Part shown: piece by piece, positions 14,071-22,381 of the stretch | How the letters are laid out: each line of letters opens with the position of its first letter | Position numbering within the stretch: the first letter of the stretch is position 1 | Assembly: GCA_947588975.1 (NCBI GenBank) | Contig: CANQAF010000010.1 | Span: forward strand, 1-24,788 | Direction of reading: 5' to 3' | From: an uncultured Bacilli bacterium | Lineage (GTDB): Bacteria; Bacillota_I; Bacilli_A; RF39; UBA660 | DNA: 24,788 nucleotides | Notes under the pieces: model-generated | Told to the model about the DNA's origin: nothing | The model's database searches: none | Seen by the model: the letters and a program-made list of their open reading frames with translations, nothing else | Position numbers and translations under genes: made by a program

Positions 14071-14832
14071 ATGAAGAAATTAAAATGGCTTGCTTTAGTA
14101 TTTGTTTCTGCCATTATGATCACAGGATGTGGGAAAGAAAGGACTCCAGAAGAAGTAGTAGATGATGCTAGTAAAAAAATGAATGAATTGTCTAATTATG
14201 CGATGAAATTAGAAATGACTATGAGTATAAATTCATCAGGAATCGAAATGACAATTCCAATTACAATTGATGAAAAAGTAGATGAAGATTCTAAAATTGC
14301 ATCAATGAATATGACATTTGAAATGTTTGGTGTGAAAATGACATCAGAAGGATATATTGATATGTCACAAGATCAAACAGTTACATATGCCAAAGATTTT
14401 TTAGAAGACACTTGGACAAAAGAATATTCTGCTAATAACGAGTTAGATGACTTTGTATCTATTACAGAAAATGCTTCTAAAGTAGAGAAGAAAGATTCTG
14501 AAGTAAAAAATGTAGAACACTATCAAGTAACTATTGAAAAAGACAAAATGCAACAATTATTAAACGCATCTATGAATACAATAGACGAAACAGAAGAATA
14601 TACAGTTAATGGAGATGTAGTTGTAGATTTATATATCGATTCAAAAACAAATTATATCAGCAAAATGGAAATGGATTTATCAAATTCTGTTTCAATGAAT
14701 GCAGAAGACGTAGAAATTACAGCTTTTAGTTTAACAATTACGCTATCAGATTTTAATACAGTGGGTACAATTACCATTCCAGACGATGTTGTTGCAAATG
14801 CAGTTGAGTCATCAGAAACTGTGAATTCATAA
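14071..14832 (+). CDS. Secreted lipoprotein of unknown function (253 aa)
   Basis: The N-terminus MKKLKWLALVFVSAIMITGC is a classical lipoprotein signal, with the lipobox ending at C20. The mature part is rich in Met, Thr, Ser and acidic residues. It alternates strands in the manner of the LolA/LppX-like or DUF6612-like lipoproteins of Firmicutes, for example repeated patterns like 'MEMDLSNSVSMNAEDVEITAF' shortened here to its first residues. The family call is only by general resemblance. It is anchored outside the membrane; the ligand is unknown. Start ATG 14071 follows AAGGAAGG and has its own promoter. Confidence 0.85.
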   Translation: MKKLKWLALVFVSAIMITGCGKERTPEEVVDDASKKMNELSNYAMKLEMTMSINSSGIEMTIPITIDEKVDEDSKIASMNMTFEMFGVKMTSEGYIDMSQDQTVTYAKDFLEDTWTKEYSANNELDDFVSITENASKVEKKDSEVKNVEHYQVTIEKDKMQQLLNASMNTIDETEEYTVNGDVVVDLYIDSKTNYISKMEMDLSNSVSMNAEDVEITAFSLTITLSDFNTVGTITIPDDVVANAVESSETVNS

Positions 14833-14845
14833 TCTGTTCAATTAA

Positions 14846-14871
14846 AAAATCATCCTTTCATGGATGATTTT
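14846..14871. terminator. Bidirectional terminator between the lipoprotein gene and cotE
   Basis: AAAATCATCC (14846-14855) pairs with GGATGATTTT (14862-14871) around TTTCAT, with A and T runs on the two sides, serving both convergent genes. Confidence 0.85.
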
Positions 14872-14874
14872 AAA

Positions 14875-15438
14875 TTACTCATTGGTTGAAAGATTGGTTT
14901 CTGTTTCATTCATATAGTCTGGATTTACAGAATTATCGATTTCGTTTAATACAGTTTCATCTACATCATCTTCAATTTCATCCCATGGTTCTTCATCTTC
15001 TTCAATCGCAATTTTCATTTTTGTTTCTCCTACTATTTCAACACCTAATTCTTTTTCAATATCAAAATTAATGTTTCCATTTTCATCAATATTTACTTTT
15101 GTACAATTAGGTTGTTGCAAAGTACGAACAATAATATCTGTATCACCAGTTAAATCAGCATCTTCACGTATTTTTACGTTAAATAAGTCATTGTAATCTA
15201 CTTTTTTACTGACTACAGTTGTTTTACTATCTCCATCATATGAATACCATATATTGACATCATAAGAACCATCTACACCTATTTTTTCTCCCGATTTATA
15301 TCCTTTAAATTTATGATTGATTACCCAACAACCAAGTACTGTAGTTGGTTCGCTTTCTGTTGTAATAGTATAGTTATTCTTAAAAGATTTTTTTCCTTTT
15401 CCAATGACTGCTTTCGTAACAATTTCTTTAAAAGCCAC
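14875..15438 (-). CDS. cotE: Outer spore coat protein CotE (187 aa)
   Basis: CotE is the mother-cell protein that organises assembly of the outer spore coat and, in the Bacillus cereus group, attachment of the exosporium. Characteristic stretches are FKEIVTKAVIGKGKK near the N-terminus, LGCWVINHKF at about 35-44, and GSYDVNIWYSYD at about 57-68. The C-terminal third is strongly acidic, as in known CotE. The start is GTG at 15438: AGGGGTGAT lies at 15442-15450 just before it, while an upstream GTG at 15453 would put that site inside the gene. The N-terminus is then VAFKE, read as MAFKE. It shows that the organism makes endospores of the Bacilli type. Confidence 0.92.
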   Translation of the reverse strand: MAFKEIVTKAVIGKGKKSFKNNYTITTESEPTTVLGCWVINHKFKGYKSGEKIGVDGSYDVNIWYSYDGDSKTTVVSKKVDYNDLFNVKIREDADLTGDTDIIVRTLQQPNCTKVNIDENGNINFDIEKELGVEIVGETKMKIAIEEDEEPWDEIEDDVDETVLNEIDNSVNPDYMNETETNLSTNE

Positions 15439-15455
15439 GATATCACCCCTCACTT

Positions 15456-15482
15456 TAATGTATGCGCATATCGATAAAAAGT
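15456..15482 (-). promoter_or_regulatory. Sigma-K/sigma-E type sporulation promoter of cotE
   Basis: On the minus strand the -10 CATACATTA (15456-15464) matches CATANNNTA exactly. AC (15481-15482) lies 16 bases upstream of it, giving the full sigma-K pattern. CATACATT also fits the sigma-E -10. In Bacillus subtilis cotE is read by both factors in the mother cell. Confidence 0.7.
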
Positions 15483-15520
15483 GTACAAAAAGTGTGTTAA
15501 AGTCTAATATATAGAATAAT

Positions 15521-15556
15521 ATAATAGTGTTAACATAAAAATGTTGACACTATTAT
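15521..15556. promoter_or_regulatory. Large near-perfect dyad overlapping the rpsP promoter
   Basis: ATAATAGTGTTAACAT (15521-15536) and ATGTTGACACTATTAT (15541-15556) are inverted with 15 of 16 positions paired around AAAA. The right arm contains the -35 box of the rpsP promoter. It lies upstream of both divergent transcript starts, so it is more likely a protein-binding operator than an RNA hairpin. The regulator is unknown. Confidence 0.6.
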
Positions 15557-15572
15557 AAATCTATGTTATACT
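15544..15572 (+). promoter_or_regulatory. Promoter of rpsP-khpA
   Basis: TTGACA (15544-15549) and TATACT (15567-15572) are 17 bases apart, an almost ideal vegetative promoter. Confidence 0.85.
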
Positions 15573-15596
15573 GGTAGCAATGAATGGAGGTGCTTT

Positions 15597-15878
15597 ATGG
15601 CAGTTAAGTTAAGATTAAAAAGAATGGGAGCAAAACAACGACCATATTATCGTATCGTTGCAGCAGATTCTAGAAGCCCTCGTGATGGGAGATTTATTGA
15701 AACTGTAGGAACATATAATCCAATTACAGAACCAGCTGAAATCAAAATAAATGAAGAAGTTGCATTAAAATGGTTAAATAATGGTGCAATCCCAACTGAT
15801 ACAGTAAGAGATTTACTTAGAAAACAAGGAATTATGGAAAAATTTCACAATTCAAAAATGAAAAAAGAAGGTAAATAA
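15597..15878 (+). CDS. rpsP: 30S ribosomal protein S16 (93 aa)
   Basis: A component of the small ribosomal subunit. The N-terminus MAVKLRLKRMGAKQRPYYRI and the following DSRSPRDGRFIE are diagnostic. Length is normal. ATG follows AATGGAGGTG. The stop overlaps the start of khpA by one base, giving the standard Firmicutes rpsP-khpA pair; ffh, rimM and trmD are not next to it. Confidence 0.98.
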   Translation: MAVKLRLKRMGAKQRPYYRIVAADSRSPRDGRFIETVGTYNPITEPAEIKINEEVALKWLNNGAIPTDTVRDLLRKQGIMEKFHNSKMKKEGK

Positions 15879-16126
15879 TGATGGATTTAGTTGCTTTAAC
15901 AGAATATTTGGTGAAAAGCATAGCTACAGAACCAGATATGGTATCTGTAAAACAATTTGATGATGAAGAAGATAGCATTACGATTCAAGTAGTTGTTGGT
16001 GAAAAAGATATGGGTATTGTCATTGGCAAAGGCGGTGCAACAGCAAATGCCATTCGTACTTTAGTTCAAGCTGCTGCTTATGTGAATCAATTAGGTCATG
16101 TTAAAATTAATATTGATACCTTTTAA
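15878..16126 (+). CDS. khpA: KH-domain RNA-binding protein KhpA (82 aa)
   Basis: A single KH domain with the RNA-binding loop GKGG in VIGKGGATANAIRTL (about 49-63). KhpA pairs with KhpB (Jag) in Gram-positive bacteria to bind many RNAs and affect cell division. The second codon is also ATG (15881), so translation could begin at either. It follows rpsP without a gap and its stop lies beside the operon terminator. Confidence 0.95.
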   Translation: MMDLVALTEYLVKSIATEPDMVSVKQFDDEEDSITIQVVVGEKDMGIVIGKGGATANAIRTLVQAAAYVNQLGHVKINIDTF

Positions 16127-16153
16127 GAAGTTTGATAGAAACTTCTTTTTTTT
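16125..16153 (+). terminator. Terminator of rpsP-khpA
   Basis: AAGAAGTTT (16125-16133) and AAACTTCTT (16139-16147) form a 9-bp stem around GATAG, followed by a T run. The stem begins inside the khpA stop codon. Confidence 0.88.
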
Positions 16154-16182
16154 GACTAATATATAATAATAGGAGGAGATAT

Positions 16183-16503
16183 ATGAATATGTTTCATCAG
16201 ATGGTTTATAAAAGTCGCTATTTACGCGATCATAAAATGGAACAGGGTATTATGCTAGAACCGTATTGTGTGACTCAACATCTATGCCAGCAAACTTGTT
16301 TTACTGATAAAGGTTATTATTATTTACATAATGGAGAGATCAATTTATGTTCAGTGAATCAAAAAGACAAAGCAGATTTTCGCGCATTAGAATGTAATCA
16401 ATGCCACCAAGAAATTTTATTATGGAATTCTGGAAATTTAGGATGGGACCAAATTTTCCCAATTGTTCAAAATGACAATTTCGTTTATGTAAAAAATAAG
16501 TAA
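16183..16503 (+). CDS. Unknown small Cys/His protein (106 aa)
   Basis: I do not recognise this protein. It has an ideal binding site (AGGAGGAG) and a normal composition, so it is a real gene. Cysteines occur as CVTQHLCQQTC (about 29-39) and ECNQCH (about 70-75), plus one near 56. Four or more Cys and nearby His could hold a zinc ion. There is no signal peptide or membrane segment. It follows the rpsP-khpA terminator; a TATAAT at 16162-16167 may be its -10 box. It stands alone before the hydrolase gene. Confidence 0.75.
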   Translation: MNMFHQMVYKSRYLRDHKMEQGIMLEPYCVTQHLCQQTCFTDKGYYYLHNGEINLCSVNQKDKADFRALECNQCHQEILLWNSGNLGWDQIFPIVQNDNFVYVKNK

Positions 16504-16562
16504 AAATCTAAATTTGTATTTAATAAATAGTAAAATAATGCTATAATGGATATGGTGATACT

Positions 16563-17291
16563 ATGGAAATGAATATACAAGATGTGCATCTTCATTATAT
16601 TCGTTATGGCGCAAAAACACATCCTATTATATTTTTACATGGTTGGGGTCAAAATATTGAAATGATGAAACCAATTGCGGATCCTTTACAGGAAACCCAT
16701 GACATAATCCTAGTAGATTTACCTGGATATGGAAAGAGTAGTGAACCTACTTTTACCTGGAAGGTATCCGATTATGTAGAATGTATTCATACATTAGTGG
16801 ATAGATTAAAAATAGAAGATCCTATTTTAATAGGACATTCATTTGGTGGAAAAATTGCATTATTATATGCAAGTAAGTATCAAGTAAATAAGCTTGTTTT
16901 ATTTGGTTCTCCATTTAAAAAGGAGATAGAAACGTTATCAACAAAAACAAAAATTTTAAAAAAATTGAAAAAAGTACCAGGATTAAATCGGTTTGAACAA
17001 TTTGCAAAACGTCATATTGGCTCTACGGATTATAAAAATGCAACACCAAGAATGCGTGAGATATTAGTAGAAACAGTCAATTTAGATATTTCTAAAGAAG
17101 TAAAAAAAATTAATTGTCCAACATTGCTTGTTTGGGGAACTTGTGATGAAGAGGTACCTTTACAACGCGCTTACGAATTAGAGTCGTTAATTCCAGATGC
17201 AGGAGTCGTTACATATGAAGACGCTACACACTATGCATATTTGGAGTATCTTGGGAAAACCATTTCAATTTTACATAATTTTTTAGATTGA
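16563..17291 (+). CDS. Alpha/beta hydrolase (242 aa)
   Basis: A serine hydrolase fold protein. FLHGWGQ at 24-30 forms the oxyanion region. S93 in GHSFGG is the nucleophile, D195 in GTCDEEVP the acid, and H223 in DATHYAY the base. The catalytic triad is complete. No signal peptide, so it acts in the cytosol. The substrate is not shown by the sequence. It is followed after 10 bases by the MurF-like gene and then ddl, a grouping that suggests a link to cell-wall precursors. ATG follows GGTGAT within a very short leader after a TATAAT at 16542-16547. Confidence 0.9.
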   Translation: MEMNIQDVHLHYIRYGAKTHPIIFLHGWGQNIEMMKPIADPLQETHDIILVDLPGYGKSSEPTFTWKVSDYVECIHTLVDRLKIEDPILIGHSFGGKIALLYASKYQVNKLVLFGSPFKKEIETLSTKTKILKKLKKVPGLNRFEQFAKRHIGSTDYKNATPRMREILVETVNLDISKEVKKINCPTLLVWGTCDEEVPLQRAYELESLIPDAGVVTYEDATHYAYLEYLGKTISILHNFLD

Positions 17292-17301
17292 GAGGTACTA
17301 T

Positions 17302-18888
17302 ATGTTAGTAAAATTTGTAATTTCTTTATTACCATTTTTAATTTATTTATTTTTCAAATCAAAACATTCCGTGCATATGTTACAACAAAATTGGTATAAT
17401 GACGGAAATCGATATATAAAATGGATTTGGAAAAATAAAAAACATGTATTTTTGAGTTTGGAACTTTTGTGTTTTGTATTCTTATTAGGCTTTTTTATCT
17501 CAGATATCTTAATTATGGTTATATTTATTGCTTTATATACTATTTTGTCACTTGTACTTTTACATAAACAAGAAAAAGAGCAAAATAAATTACCATTAAA
17601 ATTTACCAAGCGTGTGAAACGTTTATTTGTAACAATTTATTTGATTTATTTGATTCCAATTGTTTTTATAATTATCAATTATAATGTAGAAATGTTACCA
17701 ATATATTATGTAATTATTGGTTTACTATCATATTTGAATTATTATATGGTTTGGCTTGCAAATGGAATTAATATTCCACTTGAAAAGAGTATTAATGCTA
17801 GTTTTAAAAGAAAAGCAATACGTAAATTAAAAGCTTTGAATTTGAAGGTAATTGGAATTACTGGTAGTTATGGAAAAACAAGCAGTAAAAATATTTTGAG
17901 TGATATTTTAAATATGAAGTATAATGCTTTACCAACACCTAAAAATTTTAATACACCATTAGGATTGATTATGACAATTAATAATTATTTGGATAAATTC
18001 AATGATATTTTAATTGCTGAAATGGGTGCTTTCAAAATGGGGGAAATCAAAGAATTATGTGATTTGGTACATCCTCAATATGGAATTTTGACTAAAATTG
18101 GAACTGCTCATTTAGAAAGTTTTGGTTCACAAGAAAATATTCAAAAAGGAAAATTTGAATTAATTGAATCTTTACCTGAAGATGGAATTGGAATTTTAAA
18201 TGCCGATGATCCATTACAAAAAAGTTATCAATTAAAAAATCAGTGTAAGATTGTATGGATTGGTATTGAACAAAAAGCAGATGTACGAGCAACTAATATT
18301 CATTTAACCCATGAAGGAACTACTTTTGATGTAGAATTTAAAGGTGACAAAACAAAATATCCATTTACGACAAAACTGTTAGGACAAGCCAATATATATA
18401 ATATTCTTGCGGGAATTGCCCTTGGAAAAGAATTTGGTATGACAGTTGCACAATTACAAGCAGGTGTGAAAAAAGTAAAACCGGTAGAACATCGTTTAGA
18501 AATGAAAAAAATGGGAAATATAAATATAATAGATGATGCTTATAATTCTAATCCAGTAGGTTCAAAAATGGCATTAGATGTATTAAATTTAATGCCAGGT
18601 AAGAAAATTGTAGTAACACCTGGTATGATTGAAATGGGTAAAATGCAAGATGAAATCAATTATACTTTTGGGGAACAAATGGCTAAAGTTGCTGACGCTA
18701 TTATATTAGTAGGGAAAAAACAAACAGAACCTATTTATAATGCATTAGTTGCAAAAAAATATAAAAAGAGTAACATCTATGTTTTAAATGATGTAAAAGA
18801 AGCATTTCCATTAATGCAAAAATTATATGAAAAAGAAACTTTTGTGCTTTTGGAAAACGATTTACCAGATATTTTTAACGAGAAGTAG
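17302..18888 (+). CDS. MurF-type Mur ligase with N-terminal membrane domain (528 aa)
   Basis: The C-terminal 350 residues are a Mur ligase: P-loop GITGSYGKTSSKN at about 185-197, FNTPLG at about 218-223, EMGA near 246-249, AHLES near 272-276, NADDP near 299-303, and DDAYNSNP near 413-420. These are MurF features, so it should join D-Ala-D-Ala to the UDP-MurNAc-peptide. The first 160 residues are unusual: four or five hydrophobic helices at about 2-18, 49-67, 70-88, 108-126 and 132-154. They would tether the enzyme to the membrane. The directly following ddl supplies its substrate, supporting the MurF role. The stop codon overlaps the ddl binding site. Confidence 0.88.
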   Translation: MLVKFVISLLPFLIYLFFKSKHSVHMLQQNWYNDGNRYIKWIWKNKKHVFLSLELLCFVFLLGFFISDILIMVIFIALYTILSLVLLHKQEKEQNKLPLKFTKRVKRLFVTIYLIYLIPIVFIIINYNVEMLPIYYVIIGLLSYLNYYMVWLANGINIPLEKSINASFKRKAIRKLKALNLKVIGITGSYGKTSSKNILSDILNMKYNALPTPKNFNTPLGLIMTINNYLDKFNDILIAEMGAFKMGEIKELCDLVHPQYGILTKIGTAHLESFGSQENIQKGKFELIESLPEDGIGILNADDPLQKSYQLKNQCKIVWIGIEQKADVRATNIHLTHEGTTFDVEFKGDKTKYPFTTKLLGQANIYNILAGIALGKEFGMTVAQLQAGVKKVKPVEHRLEMKKMGNINIIDDAYNSNPVGSKMALDVLNLMPGKKIVVTPGMIEMGKMQDEINYTFGEQMAKVADAIILVGKKQTEPIYNALVAKKYKKSNIYVLNDVKEAFPLMQKLYEKETFVLLENDLPDIFNEK

Positions 18889-18897
18889 GAGGATTTT

Positions 18898-20094
18898 ATG
18901 AAAATTAAAGTAGGAGTTATTTTTGGAGGAGAAAGTGTAGAACATGAGGTAAGCATTATTACAGCAGTACAAGCAATGAACTACATGGATCAAGATAAAT
19001 ATGAAATTGTACCAATTTATGTTGCTAAAGACCGTACTTGGTATACAGGAAAAATGCTCATGGAAATGGATGTATATCGTAATTTTGATACATTAAAACG
19101 ATATGCTAAAAAGGTAACATTAGTAAAAACTAAGGAAGGTTTCTTTTTACAATCTGTAACTGGTTTATTCCGTCATAATGTGGCAGAAATTGATATTGCT
19201 TTTCCTGTTGTACATGGAAAAGGCGCTGAGGATGGTTCATTAGCTGGATTTTTGGATTTTATTGGTATTCCATATGTTGGATGTAATATCTTAGGAGCTG
19301 CATTAGGTCAAGATAAAGTTGTTCAAAGACAGTTGATGGAATTAAATGAAATTCCAGTTCCAAAATATACATGGTTTTATGATACAGAATATTTAACGGA
19401 TACAACTAAAATTATGAAAGAAGTGAAAGCTATTGGATATCCTGTGATTGTAAAACCTGCTAAATTAGGAAGTAGTATTGGTATTTCTATTGCTAAAACA
19501 GAAAAAGAATTAGATGCATGTATTACCGAAGCAATCACTTATGATAACAAAATTATTGTAGAACAAGTAATTCCAAATATACTAGAAGTGAATTGTAGCG
19601 TATTAGGGAACCACGAATTTCAAGAAACTTCTGCTTTAGCGGAAATGTTAACCAAAAATCAATTTTTAACATTTGATGATAAATATTTATCAGGTGGGAA
19701 AGGAAAATTAAAAAGTGGAATTAAAGCAGGTAACAAGATGTCTACTAGCGAAATTGTAATACCAGCTCGTATTTCTAAAAAGTTAGAAGAAAAAGTAAGA
19801 GAATTATCATTAAAAACATTTCGAGCATTGGATTTGGCAGGTACTGTACGTATTGATTTTTTAATCAATCGTGAAACAGAAGAAGTATATGTTAATGAGC
19901 CAAACACAATTCCAGGAAGCTTAGCTTTCTATATGTGGAGTTCAACAAAAGACTATAAGACTTTATTAGATGATATGATTACAATGGCAATTAAAGATTA
20001 TAAAAATGCAAGTAAAAAAACAACTTCATTTGATAGTAACATTTTGAGTAATTTTAGCGGATCAAAAGGTATGAAAAATAAAATAGGAAGATAA
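18898..20094 (+). CDS. ddl: D-alanine--D-alanine ligase (398 aa)
   Basis: An ATP-grasp enzyme that joins two D-Ala molecules for peptidoglycan. The start IKVGVIFGGESVEHEVS is the family signature. FPVVHGKGAEDGS (about 101-113), PVIVKPAKLGSSIGIS (about 182-197), RIDFLIN and VNEPNTIPGS (near 339-348) mark the substrate and ATP sites. At 398 residues it is longer than many Ddl proteins, with about 30 extra residues at the C-terminus that are Lys/Ser-rich. The start follows AGGAGG. It ends the hydrolase-murF-ddl run; a terminator overlaps its stop. Confidence 0.96.
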   Translation: MKIKVGVIFGGESVEHEVSIITAVQAMNYMDQDKYEIVPIYVAKDRTWYTGKMLMEMDVYRNFDTLKRYAKKVTLVKTKEGFFLQSVTGLFRHNVAEIDIAFPVVHGKGAEDGSLAGFLDFIGIPYVGCNILGAALGQDKVVQRQLMELNEIPVPKYTWFYDTEYLTDTTKIMKEVKAIGYPVIVKPAKLGSSIGISIAKTEKELDACITEAITYDNKIIVEQVIPNILEVNCSVLGNHEFQETSALAEMLTKNQFLTFDDKYLSGGKGKLKSGIKAGNKMSTSEIVIPARISKKLEEKVRELSLKTFRALDLAGTVRIDFLINRETEEVYVNEPNTIPGSLAFYMWSSTKDYKTLLDDMITMAIKDYKNASKKTTSFDSNILSNFSGSKGMKNKIGR

Positions 20095-20108
20095 TTCCTA
20101 TTTTATTT
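20076..20108 (+). terminator. Terminator overlapping the ddl stop codon
   Basis: AAATAAAATAGGAA (20076-20089) pairs perfectly with TTCCTATTTTATTT (20095-20108), 14 bp, loop GATAA that contains part of the stop codon. Confidence 0.85.
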
Positions 20109-20116
20109 TGATCAAT

Positions 20117-20144
20117 TTGACAAATATGAAGTATGTGTTATAAT
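20117..20144 (+). promoter_or_regulatory. Promoter of the kinase-like gene
   Basis: TTGACA (20117-20122), 16 bases, TATAAT (20139-20144). The predicted RNA start lies about 10 bases before the ATG. Confidence 0.85.
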
Positions 20145-20160
20145 AACGCTCGTGATGTAA

Positions 20161-20928
20161 ATGAAAAAGTTACCAAATATAAAGTTAACCGCAAAACAAT
20201 TTTTATCTTTATATGATGCACCATCGTTTGATTATGGTGGAGAAAGTAATATTTATCAAATTCCAGAGTTATTTGGAGAAGATACTTTGGCTAAAATTTG
20301 GACTTGTGATATTCCACCTTATGTAATTGACAATAAGTTTCAAAAGATTAAATTATTATATCAAAATGAGCAATTGGAACAAATCAATGATGTTAAAATA
20401 TTAGCGTCTATATCATATGGAAAAAATATAGTTGGTTATACAATGACACGTTCTTACTTTAGATCTTTAGATTTTATATGTACTTCAAGAGAAGATCAAT
20501 TAAGAATATTAATACAAATAAAAGAAAAATTAAAACAATTTGAAACATTAGGTATATTATATGGAGATGTAAGTGCTGGAAATATACTTGTTGGAAGTCA
20601 GGATGTTTGTTTTTGTGATTTAGATAATGTTGCATATCAAGGATATGATATGGATTATTATTCGGCTTCTTTACAACAATTTATTGACTGTTATGGAAAA
20701 ATAAATTTTGATATAGTATCTTATGCATTTAATTATCTGGTATTAAGACAATTGTGTTCTCTGGATACCAATGAAAAAGTAACTGATTATTTAAAAACAG
20801 AACAAATTCCAGAAGAAATTGAAGCTGAAAGCTATCAAAAAATTAAAAAACAAATGAATAATGCTTGCTCTTATGAAGGATTATATCTTACAGATTATAT
20901 TAAACCAGAATATCAGCCACTTATTTAG
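20161..20928 (+). CDS. Small divergent protein-kinase-like protein (255 aa)
   Basis: The protein keeps the key residues of the protein-kinase fold in a shortened form. GGESNIYQI at 26-34 resembles the glycine loop, K45 in LAKIW the ATP lysine, GDVSAGN at 135-141 the catalytic loop with D136 and N141, and D153 in CDLDN the metal ligand in place of DFG. No membrane segment is present, so it is cytosolic. The substrate could be a protein or a small molecule; it may belong to the small bacterial kinases related to lipopolysaccharide or fructosamine kinases. It has its own strong promoter and a very short leader. Its 3' end overlaps the opposite-strand oxidoreductase gene by 8 bases. Confidence 0.75.
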   Translation: MKKLPNIKLTAKQFLSLYDAPSFDYGGESNIYQIPELFGEDTLAKIWTCDIPPYVIDNKFQKIKLLYQNEQLEQINDVKILASISYGKNIVGYTMTRSYFRSLDFICTSREDQLRILIQIKEKLKQFETLGILYGDVSAGNILVGSQDVCFCDLDNVAYQGYDMDYYSASLQQFIDCYGKINFDIVSYAFNYLVLRQLCSLDTNEKVTDYLKTEQIPEEIEAESYQKIKKQMNNACSYEGLYLTDYIKPEYQPLI

Positions 20929-22381
20929 AAATTTTAATGGATTGCATACTAGGCCCACGAATGACATTTCCATCAATATCAAATCTTGAACTATGACATG
21001 GACAATCCCATGTCTTTTCTTTTTCGTTAAATATTAAGTTACATTTCATATGTGGACATTGATTATAAACTTTGTGTTGAATTCCTTTGTCATCAATATA
21101 AATTCCAATTCTTGTTCCATTTTCATTGATTACACAGACATGGTCACGATAAAATTTAGGATTTTGAATAAGAATGGTCTGTAAATATATTTTTGCATAT
21201 CGGCATGCATCGACTATAAAATGTCCAACACGTGAGAGGTTCCAATTTCGTTTGATCATGAATAAATCTTCATAAGGAGAATATGAATGTTGTATTAAAT
21301 CAGCAATTATGGTACCTGCAATGGTTCCATTTGTCATTCCCCAAGTATGGAATCCAGTCGCAATAAATAAGTGAGATCCTTTTTCCGTTTCACCAATGAA
21401 AGGAAGCCCATCATTTGGAATTAAATCTTGATTGAACCATATGTAATCTATTTCTTTTTGAAAATGGTTTTGAAAACGTTCTTTGATTTTTTTTAAATTT
21501 TTTTCGTCATCTAAATGATTGGTAAGTGCATGTGCATAACTTCCATAGATTAAATAATCATTATGATATCGAATGGAATGCATTGGAGTACCTGTTGTGA
21601 TACAAGAAAAATCATGAATGTCTTTTGTTTTGGAAGCAATTACATATGATTTTTCAACATGTGTTTTGAATGGAATATAACTTGGAATAATAAAAAATGG
21701 GTAATGTGTCGCTACTACGACATATGTTGCTTCTAATTTGCCAATATCTGTTTCTATAGTATAACTATTTTTATTCTTATTTATTTTTTTGGCAAATACA
21801 TTTTCATAAATAGGAATTTTTAATTCTATTTGTTTTTTCAATCCATATAAATATTTTAATGGATGAAAAACAGCACTTGATACACCAATTCCATATTGAA
21901 ATGAAATTGGTAAAGGTAATGTAGTAATGGTTTGATAGGGTACGTTCCATTTTTTCAATAATGCTTCTTCTTTTTTTACTTTTGCAACAGAAGAAACATC
22001 ATTGGCAAGAATATAGTCTTTGACTGTTTGATAGTCACAATCAATATGATAAGTATCTATATTATACTTTATTTGATTAAATGCTTGTTTTTGAGAATTA
22101 TAATATAGCTTTGCAGCTTCTATTCCATGCATGGTTACAATTTTTTGATAGGGTAGTTCTTGTAAATATGAAATTTTGGCAGTTGTATATGCTGTTGCAC
22201 CAAATCCAATTGTTCCTTTATCAATTAGTATAACATTTAGTTCACTATCTTTTAATGCAAAAGCAGTAGAAATACCCGCGATACCACCACCAATAATGCA
22301 TACATCTACTTTTTTATTTTGAATTGTAGGTTTTTCTTTTGATATTGAATAACCATCTAACCAAAGAGAAGTTTGATTCAT
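20921..22381 (-). CDS. FAD-dependent oxidoreductase with C-terminal Rieske iron-sulfur domain (486 aa)
   Basis: A fusion of a DAO-type flavoprotein and a Rieske domain, like YhfW-type proteins of Bacilli. The FAD-binding motif is GGGIAG at 31-36, followed by a normal ADP-binding strand-helix. ATGFHTWGMTNG near 351-362 closes the FAD site. The Rieske ligands are C442 and H444 (CPH) and C460 and H463 (CPCH), a complete set for a 2Fe-2S cluster. No signal peptide, so cytosolic. The substrate is unknown; an amine or amino acid is possible from the family. ATG is preceded by GGTGAT. It is convergent with the kinase-like gene and divergent from the next lipoprotein gene. Confidence 0.93.
   Translation of the reverse strand: MNQTSLWLDGYSISKEKPTIQNKKVDVCIIGGGIAGISTAFALKDSELNVILIDKGTIGFGATAYTTAKISYLQELPYQKIVTMHGIEAAKLYYNSQKQAFNQIKYNIDTYHIDCDYQTVKDYILANDVSSVAKVKKEEALLKKWNVPYQTITTLPLPISFQYGIGVSSAVFHPLKYLYGLKKQIELKIPIYENVFAKKINKNKNSYTIETDIGKLEATYVVVATHYPFFIIPSYIPFKTHVEKSYVIASKTKDIHDFSCITTGTPMHSIRYHNDYLIYGSYAHALTNHLDDEKNLKKIKERFQNHFQKEIDYIWFNQDLIPNDGLPFIGETEKGSHLFIATGFHTWGMTNGTIAGTIIADLIQHSYSPYEDLFMIKRNWNLSRVGHFIVDACRYAKIYLQTILIQNPKFYRDHVCVINENGTRIGIYIDDKGIQHKVYNQCPHMKCNLIFNEKEKTWDCPCHSSRFDIDGNVIRGPSMQSIKISK

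Noticed and set aside
14886..15071. Plus-strand open frame inside cotE
   Set aside because: It is antisense to the acidic end of cotE, has a biased Phe/Leu/His product and no binding site.
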